From assembly GCF_000622325.1 (NCBI RefSeq), contig NZ_JASE01000005.1:3658001-3722000 (forward strand): a stretch of DNA of 64,000 nt, read 5' to 3'. Below the pieces are notes generated by a model, which was not told the DNA's origin, did no database searches, and saw nothing but the letters and a program-made list of their open reading frames with translations. Shown here in pieces: positions 36,030 to 44,839 of the stretch. This stretch comes from Sulfitobacter geojensis (GTDB taxonomy: Bacteria > Pseudomonadota > Alphaproteobacteria > Rhodobacterales > Rhodobacteraceae). The first letter of the stretch is position 1. The number at the start of each line of letters is the position of its first letter. The position numbers and the translations under genes were made by a program.

Positions 36030-36784
36030 CAACATTGCCACAGACAACCGACAAAAAGCTCGGGCTGGTTATCGACCTTGATACCTGCGTCGGGTGCCAT
36101 GCATGCGTGATCTCTTGCAAAGGTTGGAACACGGAAAACTACGGGGCGCCCTTGTCCGATCAAGACCCTTACGGTGCCGACCCCTCAGGCACTTTCCTCA
36201 ACCGCGTGCATTCCTACGAAGTACAGCCTGAACAAGGGGCGGCTCAGCTGATCCACTTCCCCAAATCTTGCCTGCATTGCGAGGATGCGCCTTGCGTCAC
36301 GGTCTGCCCCACGGGGGCCAGCTATAAGCGTGTCGAGGACGGCATCGTTCTGGTCAACGAGAGCGACTGCATCGGATGCGGGCTATGCGCTTGGGCCTGT
36401 CCATATGGCGCGCGCGAGATGGATCAGGAAGAGAAGGTGATGAAAAAATGCACCCTCTGTGTGGACCGTATTTATAACGAAAACCTGCCCGAAGTGGATC
36501 GCGAACCAACCTGCGTGCGCACCTGCCCTGCCGGTGCGCGTCACTTTGGTGATCTCGGCGACCCCGATAGCGCCGTTAGCCAGTTGGTTGCAGAACGTGG
36601 CGGCGTTGACCTGATGCCCGAACAAGGCACCAAGCCCGTCAATAAATACTTGCCCCCGCGCCCCAAAGACACATTGCCAAGCTCTGGGCCAGAGTTTGAC
36701 GTGCTCGCCCCCTTCCTCGAACCGGTCGTGGCAGAGCCCAAGGGTTTCCTTGGCTGGCTCGACAAAGCACTGGAGAAAATCTGA
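36026..36784 (+). CDS. soeB: Sulfite dehydrogenase SoeB, iron-sulfur subunit
   Basis: The 252-residue protein has four cysteine groups for four [4Fe-4S] clusters: CVGCHACVISC, CLHCEDAPCVTVCP, CIGCGLCAWACP, and CTLC paired with the later CVRTCP. It is related to PsrB/DmsB and carries electrons from the SoeA cluster to the membrane subunit. No signal peptide is present. GGAGG is 7 bp before the ATG, and the stop overlaps the soeC start by one base. The C-terminal extension (about 195-252, PRPKDTLPSSG) is proline-rich and shows no motif. Confidence 0.92.
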   Translation: MTTLPQTTDKKLGLVIDLDTCVGCHACVISCKGWNTENYGAPLSDQDPYGADPSGTFLNRVHSYEVQPEQGAAQLIHFPKSCLHCEDAPCVTVCPTGASYKRVEDGIVLVNESDCIGCGLCAWACPYGAREMDQEEKVMKKCTLCVDRIYNENLPEVDREPTCVRTCPAGARHFGDLGDPDSAVSQLVAERGGVDLMPEQGTKPVNKYLPPRPKDTLPSSGPEFDVLAPFLEPVVAEPKGFLGWLDKALEKI

Positions 36785-37656
36785 TGCATCCCGCACCTTC
36801 CGTCATCTTCTTCTCGGTGTTTTCAGGCCTTGGTTTCGGGCTGCTTGTCTGGCTAGGCCTTGGCGTGCCTGCTGTCACCGGCACTTCGGCATTTGCCTTT
36901 TTCACCATCGCCTATCTGCTGGCCGTTGGCGGGCTGATCTCCTCGACCTTTCACCTTGGCCACCCTGAACGCGCGCTCAAGGCGTTTACCCAGTGGCGCT
37001 CAAGCTGGCTAAGCCGCGAAGCGTGGTGCGCGGTTGCGGCGCTTGTATTGATGGGCATTTACGGGCTTGGACTAGTGTTCTTTGATACCCGTTGGACGCT
37101 CCTTGGCATATTGGGCGCGCTGTTTTCCATTGGAACCGTGTTCACCACTTCGATGATCTATGCCCAGCTTAAAACCGTACCGCGCTGGAATATGCCCCTG
37201 ACACCGCTGAACTTTCTGTCCCTTTCGCTTGCCGGCGGCGCGCTGCTGGCCGGACAGGTCAAAGGGGCGATGTTGCTGATTGTCATCGCAGGTGGCATTC
37301 AGATCGTGACCTGGATGCTGGGTGACAAACGACTGGCACAAAGTGGCAGTGACATGGCCTCCGCCACACAGTTGGGCGGGATCGGTAGCGTGCGGGCCTT
37401 TGAACCGCCCCACACCGGCACCAACTATCTGTTGCGTGAATTTGTGCATGTGATCGGGCGCAAACATGCAACGAAACTGCGGATCATCGCCTTGGCGCTG
37501 ATGAGCGTGCTGCCGGTTCTGTTGCTGCTTTTGCCGTTCAATCACATTCTTGCGGTAATTGCCGTCCTGGCCCATGTCGGCGGCGTCTTGACGGCCCGCT
37601 GGCTGTTCTTTGCGCAAGCCGAACATGTCGTCGGCCTGTATTACGGCAAGCGGTAA
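36784..37656 (+). CDS. soeC: Sulfite dehydrogenase SoeC, membrane anchor (DmsC/NrfD-like)
   Basis: The 290-residue membrane protein has about eight hydrophobic helices, beginning PSVIFFSVFSGLGFGLLVWL. The DmsC-type segment STFHLGHPERALKAFTQWRS (57-76) has conserved His and Glu between helices, and WLSREAWCA follows. It anchors SoeAB to the inner membrane and hands electrons to quinone. It starts one base before the soeB stop is complete, so the subunits are tightly coupled. It is the last gene of the xsc operon; a nested palindrome follows at 37665. Confidence 0.91.
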   Translation: MHPAPSVIFFSVFSGLGFGLLVWLGLGVPAVTGTSAFAFFTIAYLLAVGGLISSTFHLGHPERALKAFTQWRSSWLSREAWCAVAALVLMGIYGLGLVFFDTRWTLLGILGALFSIGTVFTTSMIYAQLKTVPRWNMPLTPLNFLSLSLAGGALLAGQVKGAMLLIVIAGGIQIVTWMLGDKRLAQSGSDMASATQLGGIGSVRAFEPPHTGTNYLLREFVHVIGRKHATKLRIIALALMSVLPVLLLLLPFNHILAVIAVLAHVGGVLTARWLFFAQAEHVVGLYYGKR

Positions 37657-37664
37657 AGCACAGC

Positions 37665-37721
37665 GGCGGGGATAACCCCGCCCTACATCAACACGCGCCG
37701 TAGGGCGGGATTATCCCCGCC
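37665..37721. repeat. Nested palindrome (REP/BIME-like) between soeC and dapA
   Basis: A 22-bp arm at 37665-37686 (starts GGCGGGGATAACCCCGCC) recurs as its reverse complement at 37700-37721 with one mismatch, separated by 13 bp. Each arm is itself a hairpin (GGCGGGG-ATAA-CCCCGCC). Such two-level symmetry is typical of REP-type elements. It probably also ends both the soeC and dapA transcripts, which converge here. Confidence 0.75.
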
Positions 37722-37737
37722 TTACGTTATTTCAGGA

Positions 37738-38613
37738 TCAGTTGAGCAGACCGGCATGACGCAGTGCTGCGTCGACCATTGCCTTCGTCTCATCCGTCAG
37801 GCTCGTGAGCGGCAAACGCACCTCATCCGAGCAAAGGCCCAGCTTCGACATGGCGTATTTCACGCCCACCAGACCCGGTTCGGTAAAGATGGCTTTGTGC
37901 AATGGCATCAACCGGTCCTGTATTTCCAGCGCGGCGGCATAATCCCCTTTGGCGCAGGCCGCCTGAAGCAGGCTGCTCAGACGCGGGGCCACATTGGCCG
38001 TGACCGAAATACAGCCCACACCACCCTGTGCGTTGAAACCATGCGCTGTGGGGTCTTCCCCCGATAGCTGACAGAAATCCGCACCACAGGTGATCCGCTG
38101 CATGCTGACGCGCGCCAGATCGCCGGTGGCATCCTTGACCCCGATGATACGCGGCAGTTGCGCCAGTTCGCCCATCGTCTCTGGTGTCATGTCGATGACG
38201 GAACGCGGCGGGATGTTGTAGATGACGATCGGCAAGGCACAGGCGTCGTGGATGGCCGTGAAATGCGCAATCAACCCGCGCTGCGTCGGCTTGTTGTAAT
38301 AGGGCGTCACAACAAGGATCGCATCCGCGCCGACTTTCTCGGCGTGCTGGGCCAGACGGATCGATTCAACCGTGTTGTTCGAACCTGCACCGGCAATCAC
38401 CGGAATGCGCCCTGCGGCCGCTTTTACCACCTCTTCAACGACGGTTTCATGTTCGCCGTGTGTCAGGGTTGGCGATTCGCCGGTGGTACCGACAGGAACC
38501 AGCCCGCTTGACCCTTCACCGATGTGCCATTCGACAAGTTTCTTCAGTGTCTCCAAATCCAGCGCGCCGTTACGAAACGGCGTGACGAGGGCAGGCAGTG
38601 AGCCTTTGAACAT
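37738..38613 (-). CDS. dapA: 4-hydroxy-tetrahydrodipicolinate synthase DapA
   Basis: The 291-residue aldolase condenses pyruvate with aspartate semialdehyde in lysine and diaminopimelate synthesis. [10 protein letters not shown] at 41-50 is the family signature, Tyr132 lies in IYNIPPRS, and the Schiff-base Lys160 lies in [10 protein letters not shown]. The ATG at 38613 begins the normal [13 protein letters not shown] start; a frame extending 51 codons upstream runs into the transglycosylase promoter. It is divergent from that gene and converges on soeC across the REP-like element. Confidence 0.95.
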   Translation of the reverse strand: MFKGSLPALVTPFRNGALDLETLKKLVEWHIGEGSSGLVPVGTTGESPTLTHGEHETVVEEVVKAAAGRIPVIAGAGSNNTVESIRLAQHAEKVGADAILVVTPYYNKPTQRGLIAHFTAIHDACALPIVIYNIPPRSVIDMTPETMGELAQLPRIIGVKDATGDLARVSMQRITCGADFCQLSGEDPTAHGFNAQGGVGCISVTANVAPRLSSLLQAACAKGDYAAALEIQDRLMPLHKAIFTEPGLVGVKYAMSKLGLCSDEVRLPLTSLTDETKAMVDAALRHAGLLN

Positions 38614-38759
38614 GTGCACGCTCCTTTGTTGTGCCAAACTTGGACGATGACGGCAGGCATCCGCCTGACGGGGAAAAATACCGGCGTTGTGATTTGATTG
38701 CGCCAGTCTCTTGGATATGATGCAAGGCTCTAGCCCTTTGCCGACAGGAAATGCAAGTG

Positions 38760-40724
38760 ATGACACGGATTCTGACCGCAGTGCTGCTTGTTTTCATCAC
38801 TGGCCTTAGTGCCTGGGCCGAGCGCCCCCGCCCGTTGGGCTGGGCGATGGAGGCGATGCGCAACGGCAATTGGCAGGTTGCGGGTCAACTCGCGGCACGT
38901 GACGGGCAGGTCGCGGCGGACGTGATCGAATGGCAACGCCTGCGGGCGGGGCGCGGCACCTATGCCGACGTCACCGATTTTTTGAACCGCCGCCCCGACT
39001 GGCCCGGCGAGGCCTATCTGCGCAAACAAGCCGAAGACGTGGTGATAAAACAGGACGATGCCGCGATTCTGTCGTTTTTTGCCGCGATGCCTGCGCAGAC
39101 GCCGCGCGGTGTGCTGGCCCATGCCGCCGCTTTGATCCGTGCCGACCAGCGGGGCGAGGCAGAGGCCAATGTCGTGCTCGCGTGGCGCACCATGGCAATG
39201 AACCCGACATCGCAGGCCCTGTTTCTGGCAACGCACGAAGACTTGCTTAAACCCCACCACAAAGCGCGCCTTGATGCGATGCTGTGGGCCAGAGAACACG
39301 CAGAGGCGCGGCAGATGTTTGACCTGGTCGGCAAGGACGATATCGCCTTGGCCGAAACCCGCATCGCTTTGCAAAAGCGGGCAGGTGATGTGAACCGGTT
39401 GATCGACGCCTTACCCGCTGCGCAGGCCGCAGATGCGGGGCTTCAGGCGGACCGCTTTGAATGGCGCATCCGTAAAGGATTGGTGAACGATGCCAAAACC
39501 CTGATGCTGGAGCGTTCCACCAGTGCAGAGGCCTTGGGCCAACCCGTTGCTTGGGCCAACCGGCGGCGTGCCTTGGCGCGGGGCGAAATGCGCTCTGGCG
39601 ATCCCGAACGCGCCTATGCCTTGGCCTCGCAACATTTTCTTGACGGTGGTTCGCATTACGCCGATCTGGAATGGCTGTCGGGTTATATCGCCCTGCGGTT
39701 CCTGAATGACCCCGAAGCCGCCTTGCAGCATTTCCTGAACCACGACAGCGTCGTGCAGTCCCCTATTTCGCAGGGCCGCGCAGGGTATTGGCAGGGCCGG
39801 GCACTGGAGGCGATGGGCAAGACAGAAGAAGCCCAGCTGGCCTATGAAATGGGCGCGGAATACCAGACGTCTTTTTACGGGCTGCTTGCCGCCGAACGCG
39901 CCGGTCTGCCCTTTGACGCGACCTTGGCCGGCGCGCCCCCCGCGCAATACTGGCGCACATCGCCACTGGCGAACGCCCCTTTGTTCGAGGCCGGTTTACT
40001 GCTGCAAGCCTCCGGCGAACTGAACCTTGCCGAACGGTTCTGGACCCACCTTGCCGAACAACTGGTGCCCGAGGACCTTGCCCTGCTTGGACAGGCCGCA
40101 ATTGACGCCGGCCAGCCGCATCTTGCGGTGATGATCGGCAAGCGGGCCGCGCGCCGTGGCCTGACGATCGCCGCGCCCTATTATGCACTGCACCCGCTGA
40201 CGCAGATGGAATTGCCGATGGTGCCGGAAATGACCCTTGCGATTGCACGGCGCGAAAGCGAATTCGACCCCGTTGTGCAATCCGGTGTCGGCGCGCGCGG
40301 GCTGATGCAGATCATGCCGGCAACCGCACGCGACGTGGCCCGTGATCTGGGTGTCAGCGAATTGCACACCACCGACCGTTTGACCGCGGATCCGGTCTAT
40401 AACGCGCGGCTCGGCGCGGAATACCTATCACAGATGGCAGGCCGGTTTGACGGCAATGTGGTGATGGTTTCGGCGGCCTATAACGCGGGCCCCGCGCGCC
40501 CTCCGCGTTGGATGGCCGATTACGGTGACCCGCGCAAAGGCGACATCGACATTGTCGATTGGGTCGAAATGGTGCCGTTTCGCGAAACACAAAACTACAT
40601 CATGCGCGTGACCGAAAGCCTGCCGATCTATCGCGCGCGTCTGGGCAAAGATCCCCTGCCCGTGCCGTTTTCACAGGAGCTCATTGGCGCGACCCTGAAG
40701 TCGCTCGCGCCAAAAAGTGAATAA
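38760..40724 (+). CDS. Soluble lytic murein transglycosylase (Slt70-like)
   Basis: The 654-residue periplasmic enzyme has a signal peptide ([20 protein letters not shown]) and a long alpha-superhelical region. A C-terminal SLT domain follows, with catalytic Glu499 in ARRESEF, then [18 protein letters not shown] and [19 protein letters not shown]. It cleaves glycan strands to 1,6-anhydro-muropeptides. The ATG at 38760 fits the AGGAA box 9 bp upstream; an ATG 3 codons earlier sits directly on that box. The gene is divergent from dapA. Its last 54 bp overlap the end of the convergent EamA gene. Confidence 0.91.
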   Translation: MTRILTAVLLVFITGLSAWAERPRPLGWAMEAMRNGNWQVAGQLAARDGQVAADVIEWQRLRAGRGTYADVTDFLNRRPDWPGEAYLRKQAEDVVIKQDDAAILSFFAAMPAQTPRGVLAHAAALIRADQRGEAEANVVLAWRTMAMNPTSQALFLATHEDLLKPHHKARLDAMLWAREHAEARQMFDLVGKDDIALAETRIALQKRAGDVNRLIDALPAAQAADAGLQADRFEWRIRKGLVNDAKTLMLERSTSAEALGQPVAWANRRRALARGEMRSGDPERAYALASQHFLDGGSHYADLEWLSGYIALRFLNDPEAALQHFLNHDSVVQSPISQGRAGYWQGRALEAMGKTEEAQLAYEMGAEYQTSFYGLLAAERAGLPFDATLAGAPPAQYWRTSPLANAPLFEAGLLLQASGELNLAERFWTHLAEQLVPEDLALLGQAAIDAGQPHLAVMIGKRAARRGLTIAAPYYALHPLTQMELPMVPEMTLAIARRESEFDPVVQSGVGARGLMQIMPATARDVARDLGVSELHTTDRLTADPVYNARLGAEYLSQMAGRFDGNVVMVSAAYNAGPARPPRWMADYGDPRKGDIDIVDWVEMVPFRETQNYIMRVTESLPIYRARLGKDPLPVPFSQELIGATLKSLAPKSE

Positions 40725-41558
40725 ACCCGCTGCAATGATAATTGCCGCGCCGATGGCCACATTGGTACGGATCGTTTCGCCAAACACGCTGATCCCGATG
40801 ATCGCGCCGAACGCAAGTTGGAAATAGGCAAAGGGCTGCACCGCGCTGGCCTCTGCCACTTCGTAGCAGCGGATCAACAACCAATGGCCGGTCACCCCCG
40901 TCACACATAAAAACATCATGTAAATCCAGTCGGTGCCCGTCATCGGCTCCCAGAACCACAGCCCCACCAGCGTCATCGCAACGGCCCCCGCCGTGCCGGT
41001 CCAGAAGAAACTTGTCGCGGTGGTGTCCAGCCGCGCGGCATATCGGGTGAGCAACCCGTAAATGGCAAACAGGGTTGCCGACACCAACGGAATGACGGCG
41101 GCAGGGTCAAACACGCCCATCCCCGGTTGCAAAATGATGATCACCCCGACGAAGCCCGCGCCAATGGCCAGCCACCGTCGCCAGCCCACGCTTTCGCCAA
41201 GCACCGGCCCCGACAAGGCGGCGACCAACAGCGGATAGCAAGTGAACACGGCAAGGCTTTCGACCAGCCCCAAAACGGTAAAGGCTGCGACCATCACACA
41301 GATTTCAGCCGCCAGCAAAACGCCGCGGAAGGCCTGTAAAACCGGCTGGTGCGTTTGTGCGGCCGCACGAACACCGCCCGCGTTGCGCCGTGCAATGGCA
41401 ACGACAAAAGCCGCAAAAAACCAATAGCGGATCATCACCACCATTAGCACGTTGTATTCCCCCGCCAGGTGCCGGGACAGCCCGTCCTGCACCGCAAACA
41501 CAAAAGTTGTGGCAATCATCAGCCCGATGCCAAGGGGGATATTGTTACTTTGGCTCAT
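40671..41558 (-). CDS. EamA/DMT-superfamily transporter
   Basis: The 295-residue protein shows ten transmembrane helices in two EamA repeats, starting LGIGLMIATTFVFAVQDGLSRH. The mid-region GFVGVIIILQPGMGVFDPA closes the first repeat, and WLLIRCYEVAEASAVQPFAYF falls in the second. Members export or import amino acids, nucleosides or other metabolites; the substrate is unknown. It overlaps mnmD by 4 bp, so the pair is co-transcribed, and its 3' end is antisense to the transglycosylase gene for 54 bp. Confidence 0.88.
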   Translation of the reverse strand: MSQSNNIPLGIGLMIATTFVFAVQDGLSRHLAGEYNVLMVVMIRYWFFAAFVVAIARRNAGGVRAAAQTHQPVLQAFRGVLLAAEICVMVAAFTVLGLVESLAVFTCYPLLVAALSGPVLGESVGWRRWLAIGAGFVGVIIILQPGMGVFDPAAVIPLVSATLFAIYGLLTRYAARLDTTATSFFWTGTAGAVAMTLVGLWFWEPMTGTDWIYMMFLCVTGVTGHWLLIRCYEVAEASAVQPFAYFQLAFGAIIGISVFGETIRTNVAIGAAIIIAAGLFTFWRERLQGRANELL

Positions 41559-42229
41559 GCGGGCATCCTTGCGCCGGTCATATGGCGTTTACGCCCGTAT
41601 CCTGTTGTGCGCTCCACCTCGAAACCGGCCGCGTCTAATCCACGGCGCACAAATCCTGCGGCAGTATAGGTCGCAGCGGTGCCAAGCGGGGCAGTATGCG
41701 CGCCGACCTCAAGCATCAATTCGGGCGCCCAGAGTTCGGGGTTCTTGGCGGGGGAAAACCCGTCTAGAAACCATGCATCCGCCTGTCCTTGCCACGCAGG
41801 CAAGGTCAGCCGCGCGTCGCCTTCAACGATTTCGGCCCGCAATCCGGGCAGTTCAATCACCCCGCCTTTGCCCTGCCACGCAGCCGCCAGCGCATCCCGT
41901 TTGCCGTCAAACGCGGGAAATGCCTGATGGGCGCGGGCCATATCATCGGGGGTCATCGGAAAGGCCTCGAAGCTGGTAAAATGCAGCGGCCCTGTGATGC
42001 CGGCCCTGTCCCACGCATCCCAAGCGACCAGCAGGTTCAGCCCCGTCCCGAACCCTAACTCAGCTATGCGAAAACCGCGCGCAAACCGGGCGGGCAGGTC
42101 ATTGCCATCCAGAAACACATGTTGCGTTTCAGCCATGCAATTCTCAAGGCTAAAGAAAGGGTCGTCAAAACGGGTCGACACCGGCACATCGCCGTCGCGC
42201 CACGTGATTTGATCAGTCTGGTTTTGCAT
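41555..42229 (-). CDS. mnmD: tRNA (5-methylaminomethyl-2-thiouridine)(34) methyltransferase MnmD
   Basis: The 224-residue protein is the stand-alone form of the N-terminal domain of E. coli MnmC. The SAM-binding motif is RIAELGFGTGLNLLVAWDAW at about 53-72. DAWFLDGFSPAKNPELW, near 150, is the conserved active-site segment of the DUF752 family. It methylates nm5s2U34 to mnm5s2U34 in tRNAs for Lys, Glu and Gln. The oxidase half that makes nm5 from cmnm5 is probably the divergent gene at 42282. It overlaps the EamA gene by 4 bp. Confidence 0.9.
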   Translation of the reverse strand: MQNQTDQITWRDGDVPVSTRFDDPFFSLENCMAETQHVFLDGNDLPARFARGFRIAELGFGTGLNLLVAWDAWDRAGITGPLHFTSFEAFPMTPDDMARAHQAFPAFDGKRDALAAAWQGKGGVIELPGLRAEIVEGDARLTLPAWQGQADAWFLDGFSPAKNPELWAPELMLEVGAHTAPLGTAATYTAAGFVRRGLDAAGFEVERTTGYGRKRHMTGARMPA

Positions 42230-42281
42230 GGGCTACCCGCGTAAAGAGGACATAACGCAGGCATGCGTGAAGGAGCAGGCA

Positions 42282-43322
42282 TTGGCAATATATGATCTGA
42301 CGATACGCGGCGCGGGCATCTTTGGCCTGTCGATTGCATGGGTTGCCGTGCAGCGCGGTGCCAAGGTCCAGCTGATTGACCCTTTCGGGCCAGCGGCGGG
42401 CAGCAGTGGCGGTGTCGTCGGTGCCTTGGCCCCGCATGCCCCGGAACACTGGAACCCCAAAAAGGCCTTTCAACTCGACAGCCTGTTGATGGCCGAAGGG
42501 TTCTGGGCAGATGTCGAGGCCGCAAGCGGTGTGTCATCGGGGTATGCCAGAAACGGGCGCATCCAGCCCATCGCCGACGATCACGCCCTCATACTGGCGC
42601 GCAAACGGGCGCAGACCGCAAGGGAGCTTTGGCAAGTTCATGCCTTGTGGGAGGTCATCCCCGCGACCGGTGAAGATTGGCAACCCCGCAGCCCCGCCGG
42701 TTTTGTGATCCGCGACACGCTGAGCGCTTTGGTTCATCCGCGAAAGGCCTGTCAGGCCTTGGTTGCCGCACTTGTCGCGCACGGCGTGACGGTAAAGGCG
42801 CAGGGCGACGATGAAGGCAAAGTATTGTGGGCGACGGGGGTTGCCGGTCTGGAGGCCCTGAACACCGGGCGCAGCCGCCCGATGGGCAACGGTGTCAAAG
42901 GACAAGCTGCGCTGCTGGCGTATGACGCGCGTGGACTGCCGCAGCTTTACGCGGATGGCATTCACGTGATCCCGCACAACGACGGCACGGTTGCCATCGG
43001 GTCCACATCCGAACGGGATTTCACAAGCGGCACACAGACCGACGCGATGCTGGACGATGTGATCGCCCAAGCGCGTGCTGCCCTGCCGGTTCTGACGGAT
43101 GCACCTGTGCTGGAACGCTGGGCCGGTGTACGTCCCCGCGCCCGCAGCCGCGCCCCGATGCTGGGCGCTTGGCCGGACCGACCGGGGCATTTCATCGCCA
43201 ACGGCGGTTTCAAGATCGGTTTCGGGATGGCCCCCAAGATCGCCCATGTGATGGCCGACCTGCTGCTCGATGACCGCGACGAAGGAATCCCCGACGGGTT
43301 TCGCGTCGATCAGAGTTTCTAG
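42282..43322 (+). CDS. FAD-dependent oxidoreductase, probable MnmC2-like tRNA cmnm5s2U oxidase
   Basis: The 346-residue protein belongs to the glycine oxidase/DAO family. The FAD motif is DLTIRGAGIFGLSIAWVAVQRG at 5-26, with GPAAGSSGGVVGALAPHAPEHW after it, and the C-terminal ERWAGVRPRARSRAPMLGAW matches MnmC2-type enzymes. The adjacent divergent mnmD suggests that it demodifies cmnm5s2U34 to nm5s2U34, the other half of MnmC. I start at the TTG at 42282, with AAGGAG 6 bp upstream. An ATG at 42228 would overlap the mnmD start and lacks a good site. A simple amino acid oxidase remains possible. Confidence 0.8.
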   Translation: MAIYDLTIRGAGIFGLSIAWVAVQRGAKVQLIDPFGPAAGSSGGVVGALAPHAPEHWNPKKAFQLDSLLMAEGFWADVEAASGVSSGYARNGRIQPIADDHALILARKRAQTARELWQVHALWEVIPATGEDWQPRSPAGFVIRDTLSALVHPRKACQALVAALVAHGVTVKAQGDDEGKVLWATGVAGLEALNTGRSRPMGNGVKGQAALLAYDARGLPQLYADGIHVIPHNDGTVAIGSTSERDFTSGTQTDAMLDDVIAQARAALPVLTDAPVLERWAGVRPRARSRAPMLGAWPDRPGHFIANGGFKIGFGMAPKIAHVMADLLLDDRDEGIPDGFRVDQSF

Positions 43323-44116
43323 GCCTGCGCCGTCATACATTGCCGCCCGTCCGGCCCGCGCACCCATAGATCACGGCCCTTGCGACACAGCGTTGCCGTT
43401 TCGAAATGCATCAAGGGAGATGTCGCGCGAAAACTGAATGTTTCAAGCGGGCCCAGCTGGTCCTGCGCCATCAACATCAGAAGTTGCGCCAACAGCGGGC
43501 CATGCACCACCAGCCCGCTATAGCCTTCGACGTCGCGCGCATAATCAAGATCGTAATGAATGCGGTGCCCGTTGAAAGTAAGCGCGGAATAGCGGAACAA
43601 AAGCGTCGATGAAAACGATACCTGCTCGTGGTGTTCTTCATCCGTGCGGGCCATGATCAAGGCGGGTTTCACTGCTGCCGGATCGGGATCTTCGCGGTAC
43701 ACCAGATCCTGCCACTCGCTAAGGCAATACTGCCCGTCTTGATGCACGTCATGGCGCAGGGTGACAAAACCCAACGGTCCGCTGCGCCCCTGTTTCGGCG
43801 TCGCGCTTTCGCAGATGCTGGTGCGCGTCGCAGCCACGCCGGCCCTGAGCGGCGCGTGAAACGCCAGACGCCCCGCCGCCCACATCCGGCGCGGCAACCC
43901 CATATCGGGGATCAACCCGCCAACCTTGGGATGCCCGTCACGACCCAGTTGTTCGGCCACTTGAGGGTCCCAGAAATATAGCTGGTGGAAGAAGGGAGGC
44001 AGCGGCGTGCCGGTGGCACAGCCCGCCGACACCCCCAAGGCCACGTGCATCGCATTAGCACGCGCCGGATCAAGGATGTCATGCTGGGTGATATGCGGGG
44101 TTTGTGTCGTATCCAT
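43319..44116 (-). CDS. MaoC/FAS1-type hydratase, mesaconyl- or itaconyl-CoA hydratase-like
   Basis: The 265-residue protein has the double hot-dog layout of the HTD2 / mesaconyl-C4-CoA hydratase family. An N-terminal FAS1-dehydratase-like half contains PLPPFFHQLYFW. The C-terminal half has the catalytic-type segment SALTFNGHRIHYDLDYARD (about 190-208) and VHGPLLAQLLM. These enzymes add or remove water on acyl-CoA. It overlaps the 3' end of the convergent MnmC2-like gene by 4 bp. The ATG at 44116 is preferred over a GTG two codons earlier. The exact substrate is not clear. Confidence 0.8.
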   Translation of the reverse strand: MDTTQTPHITQHDILDPARANAMHVALGVSAGCATGTPLPPFFHQLYFWDPQVAEQLGRDGHPKVGGLIPDMGLPRRMWAAGRLAFHAPLRAGVAATRTSICESATPKQGRSGPLGFVTLRHDVHQDGQYCLSEWQDLVYREDPDPAAVKPALIMARTDEEHHEQVSFSSTLLFRYSALTFNGHRIHYDLDYARDVEGYSGLVVHGPLLAQLLMLMAQDQLGPLETFSFRATSPLMHFETATLCRKGRDLWVRGPDGRQCMTAQA

Positions 44117-44187
44117 CCCCACGGCCTAAAGGAAACCGGCCCGCCCCTGCAAGCCCGACCAACAGGGATCGGGCCTGCGGCGCGCCC

Positions 44188-44724
44188 TTAGATCATGTCG
44201 CGCAAGGACTGCATCAGCTGCGTCAGGTCTTTGACGTACATCTCGCCGGTTAGCTGACCGGTTTCGTCAAAGGCGTCAGAGCTTGCTGCCAGATGCAGTT
44301 CCGGACCCTGAAGGATGCGCGGACGGAAAGGCACCATGAAACTGCGTAGGATCATCTGTGCGCGTTCGCCCCCGGCACGGCCAGCAGCGGCGGACATCAC
44401 GGCAACAGGTTTGTTGTTCCACGGGGTGCCGTCCGCGCGGCTGATCCAGTCCAACGCGTTCTTGATCACACCGGAGGGGCCTTTGTTATACTCGGGCGTT
44501 GAAATGATCACCGCATCCGCCGCAGCAATCCGCGCGGCGGCGTCTTGCACGGCTTGCGGCACGCCATTGGCCGCTTCGTCGTCCCCGTCATAAAGAGGGA
44601 ACCGGATATCGAGCAGGTCGAAATCGGACGGGCCGAACAGACGTGCGGCTTCGTGCAGCAGTTTGGTATTGGTCGCATCGGCCCGCAAGGAGCCAGAGAT
44701 ACCGAGAAGTTTAGGGGTGGTCAT
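44188..44724 (-). CDS. NADPH-dependent FMN reductase family protein
   Basis: The 178-residue flavodoxin-like protein has the FMN phosphate loop GISGSLRADATNTKLL at 8-23 and the isoalloxazine loop STPEYNKGPSGVIKNALDWI near 75-94. These match the ChrR/ArsH/SsuE-type reductases. It reduces FMN, quinones or metals with NAD(P)H in the cytoplasm. A link to sulfonates, as SsuE has, is not supported: no two-component sulfonate monooxygenase is present. It is monocistronic, with the OmpA-lipoprotein terminator just upstream. Confidence 0.87.
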   Translation of the reverse strand: MTTPKLLGISGSLRADATNTKLLHEAARLFGPSDFDLLDIRFPLYDGDDEAANGVPQAVQDAAARIAAADAVIISTPEYNKGPSGVIKNALDWISRADGTPWNNKPVAVMSAAAGRAGGERAQMILRSFMVPFRPRILQGPELHLAASSDAFDETGQLTGEMYVKDLTQLMQSLRDMI

Positions 44725-44787
44725 AGGATGCCTCCTAGCAAGAAATTCAGATAGGCTATACCTGAGCCATTTGTGCTAAAAAGCAAG

Positions 44788-44812
44788 AAGCCCCCGCGAA
44801 ATGCAGGGGCTT
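44788..44812 (-). terminator. Intrinsic terminator of the OmpA-lipoprotein gene
   Basis: On the plus strand AAGCCCCCGC (44788-44797) pairs with GCAGGGGCTT (44803-44812) with one mismatch. Read leftward, the stem is followed by TTCTTGCTTTTT. It lies about 28 bp beyond the stop codon of the gene at 44840. Confidence 0.82.
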
Positions 44813-44839
44813 TGTGCGTTTTTGCTGAGGTCGAGAAGA

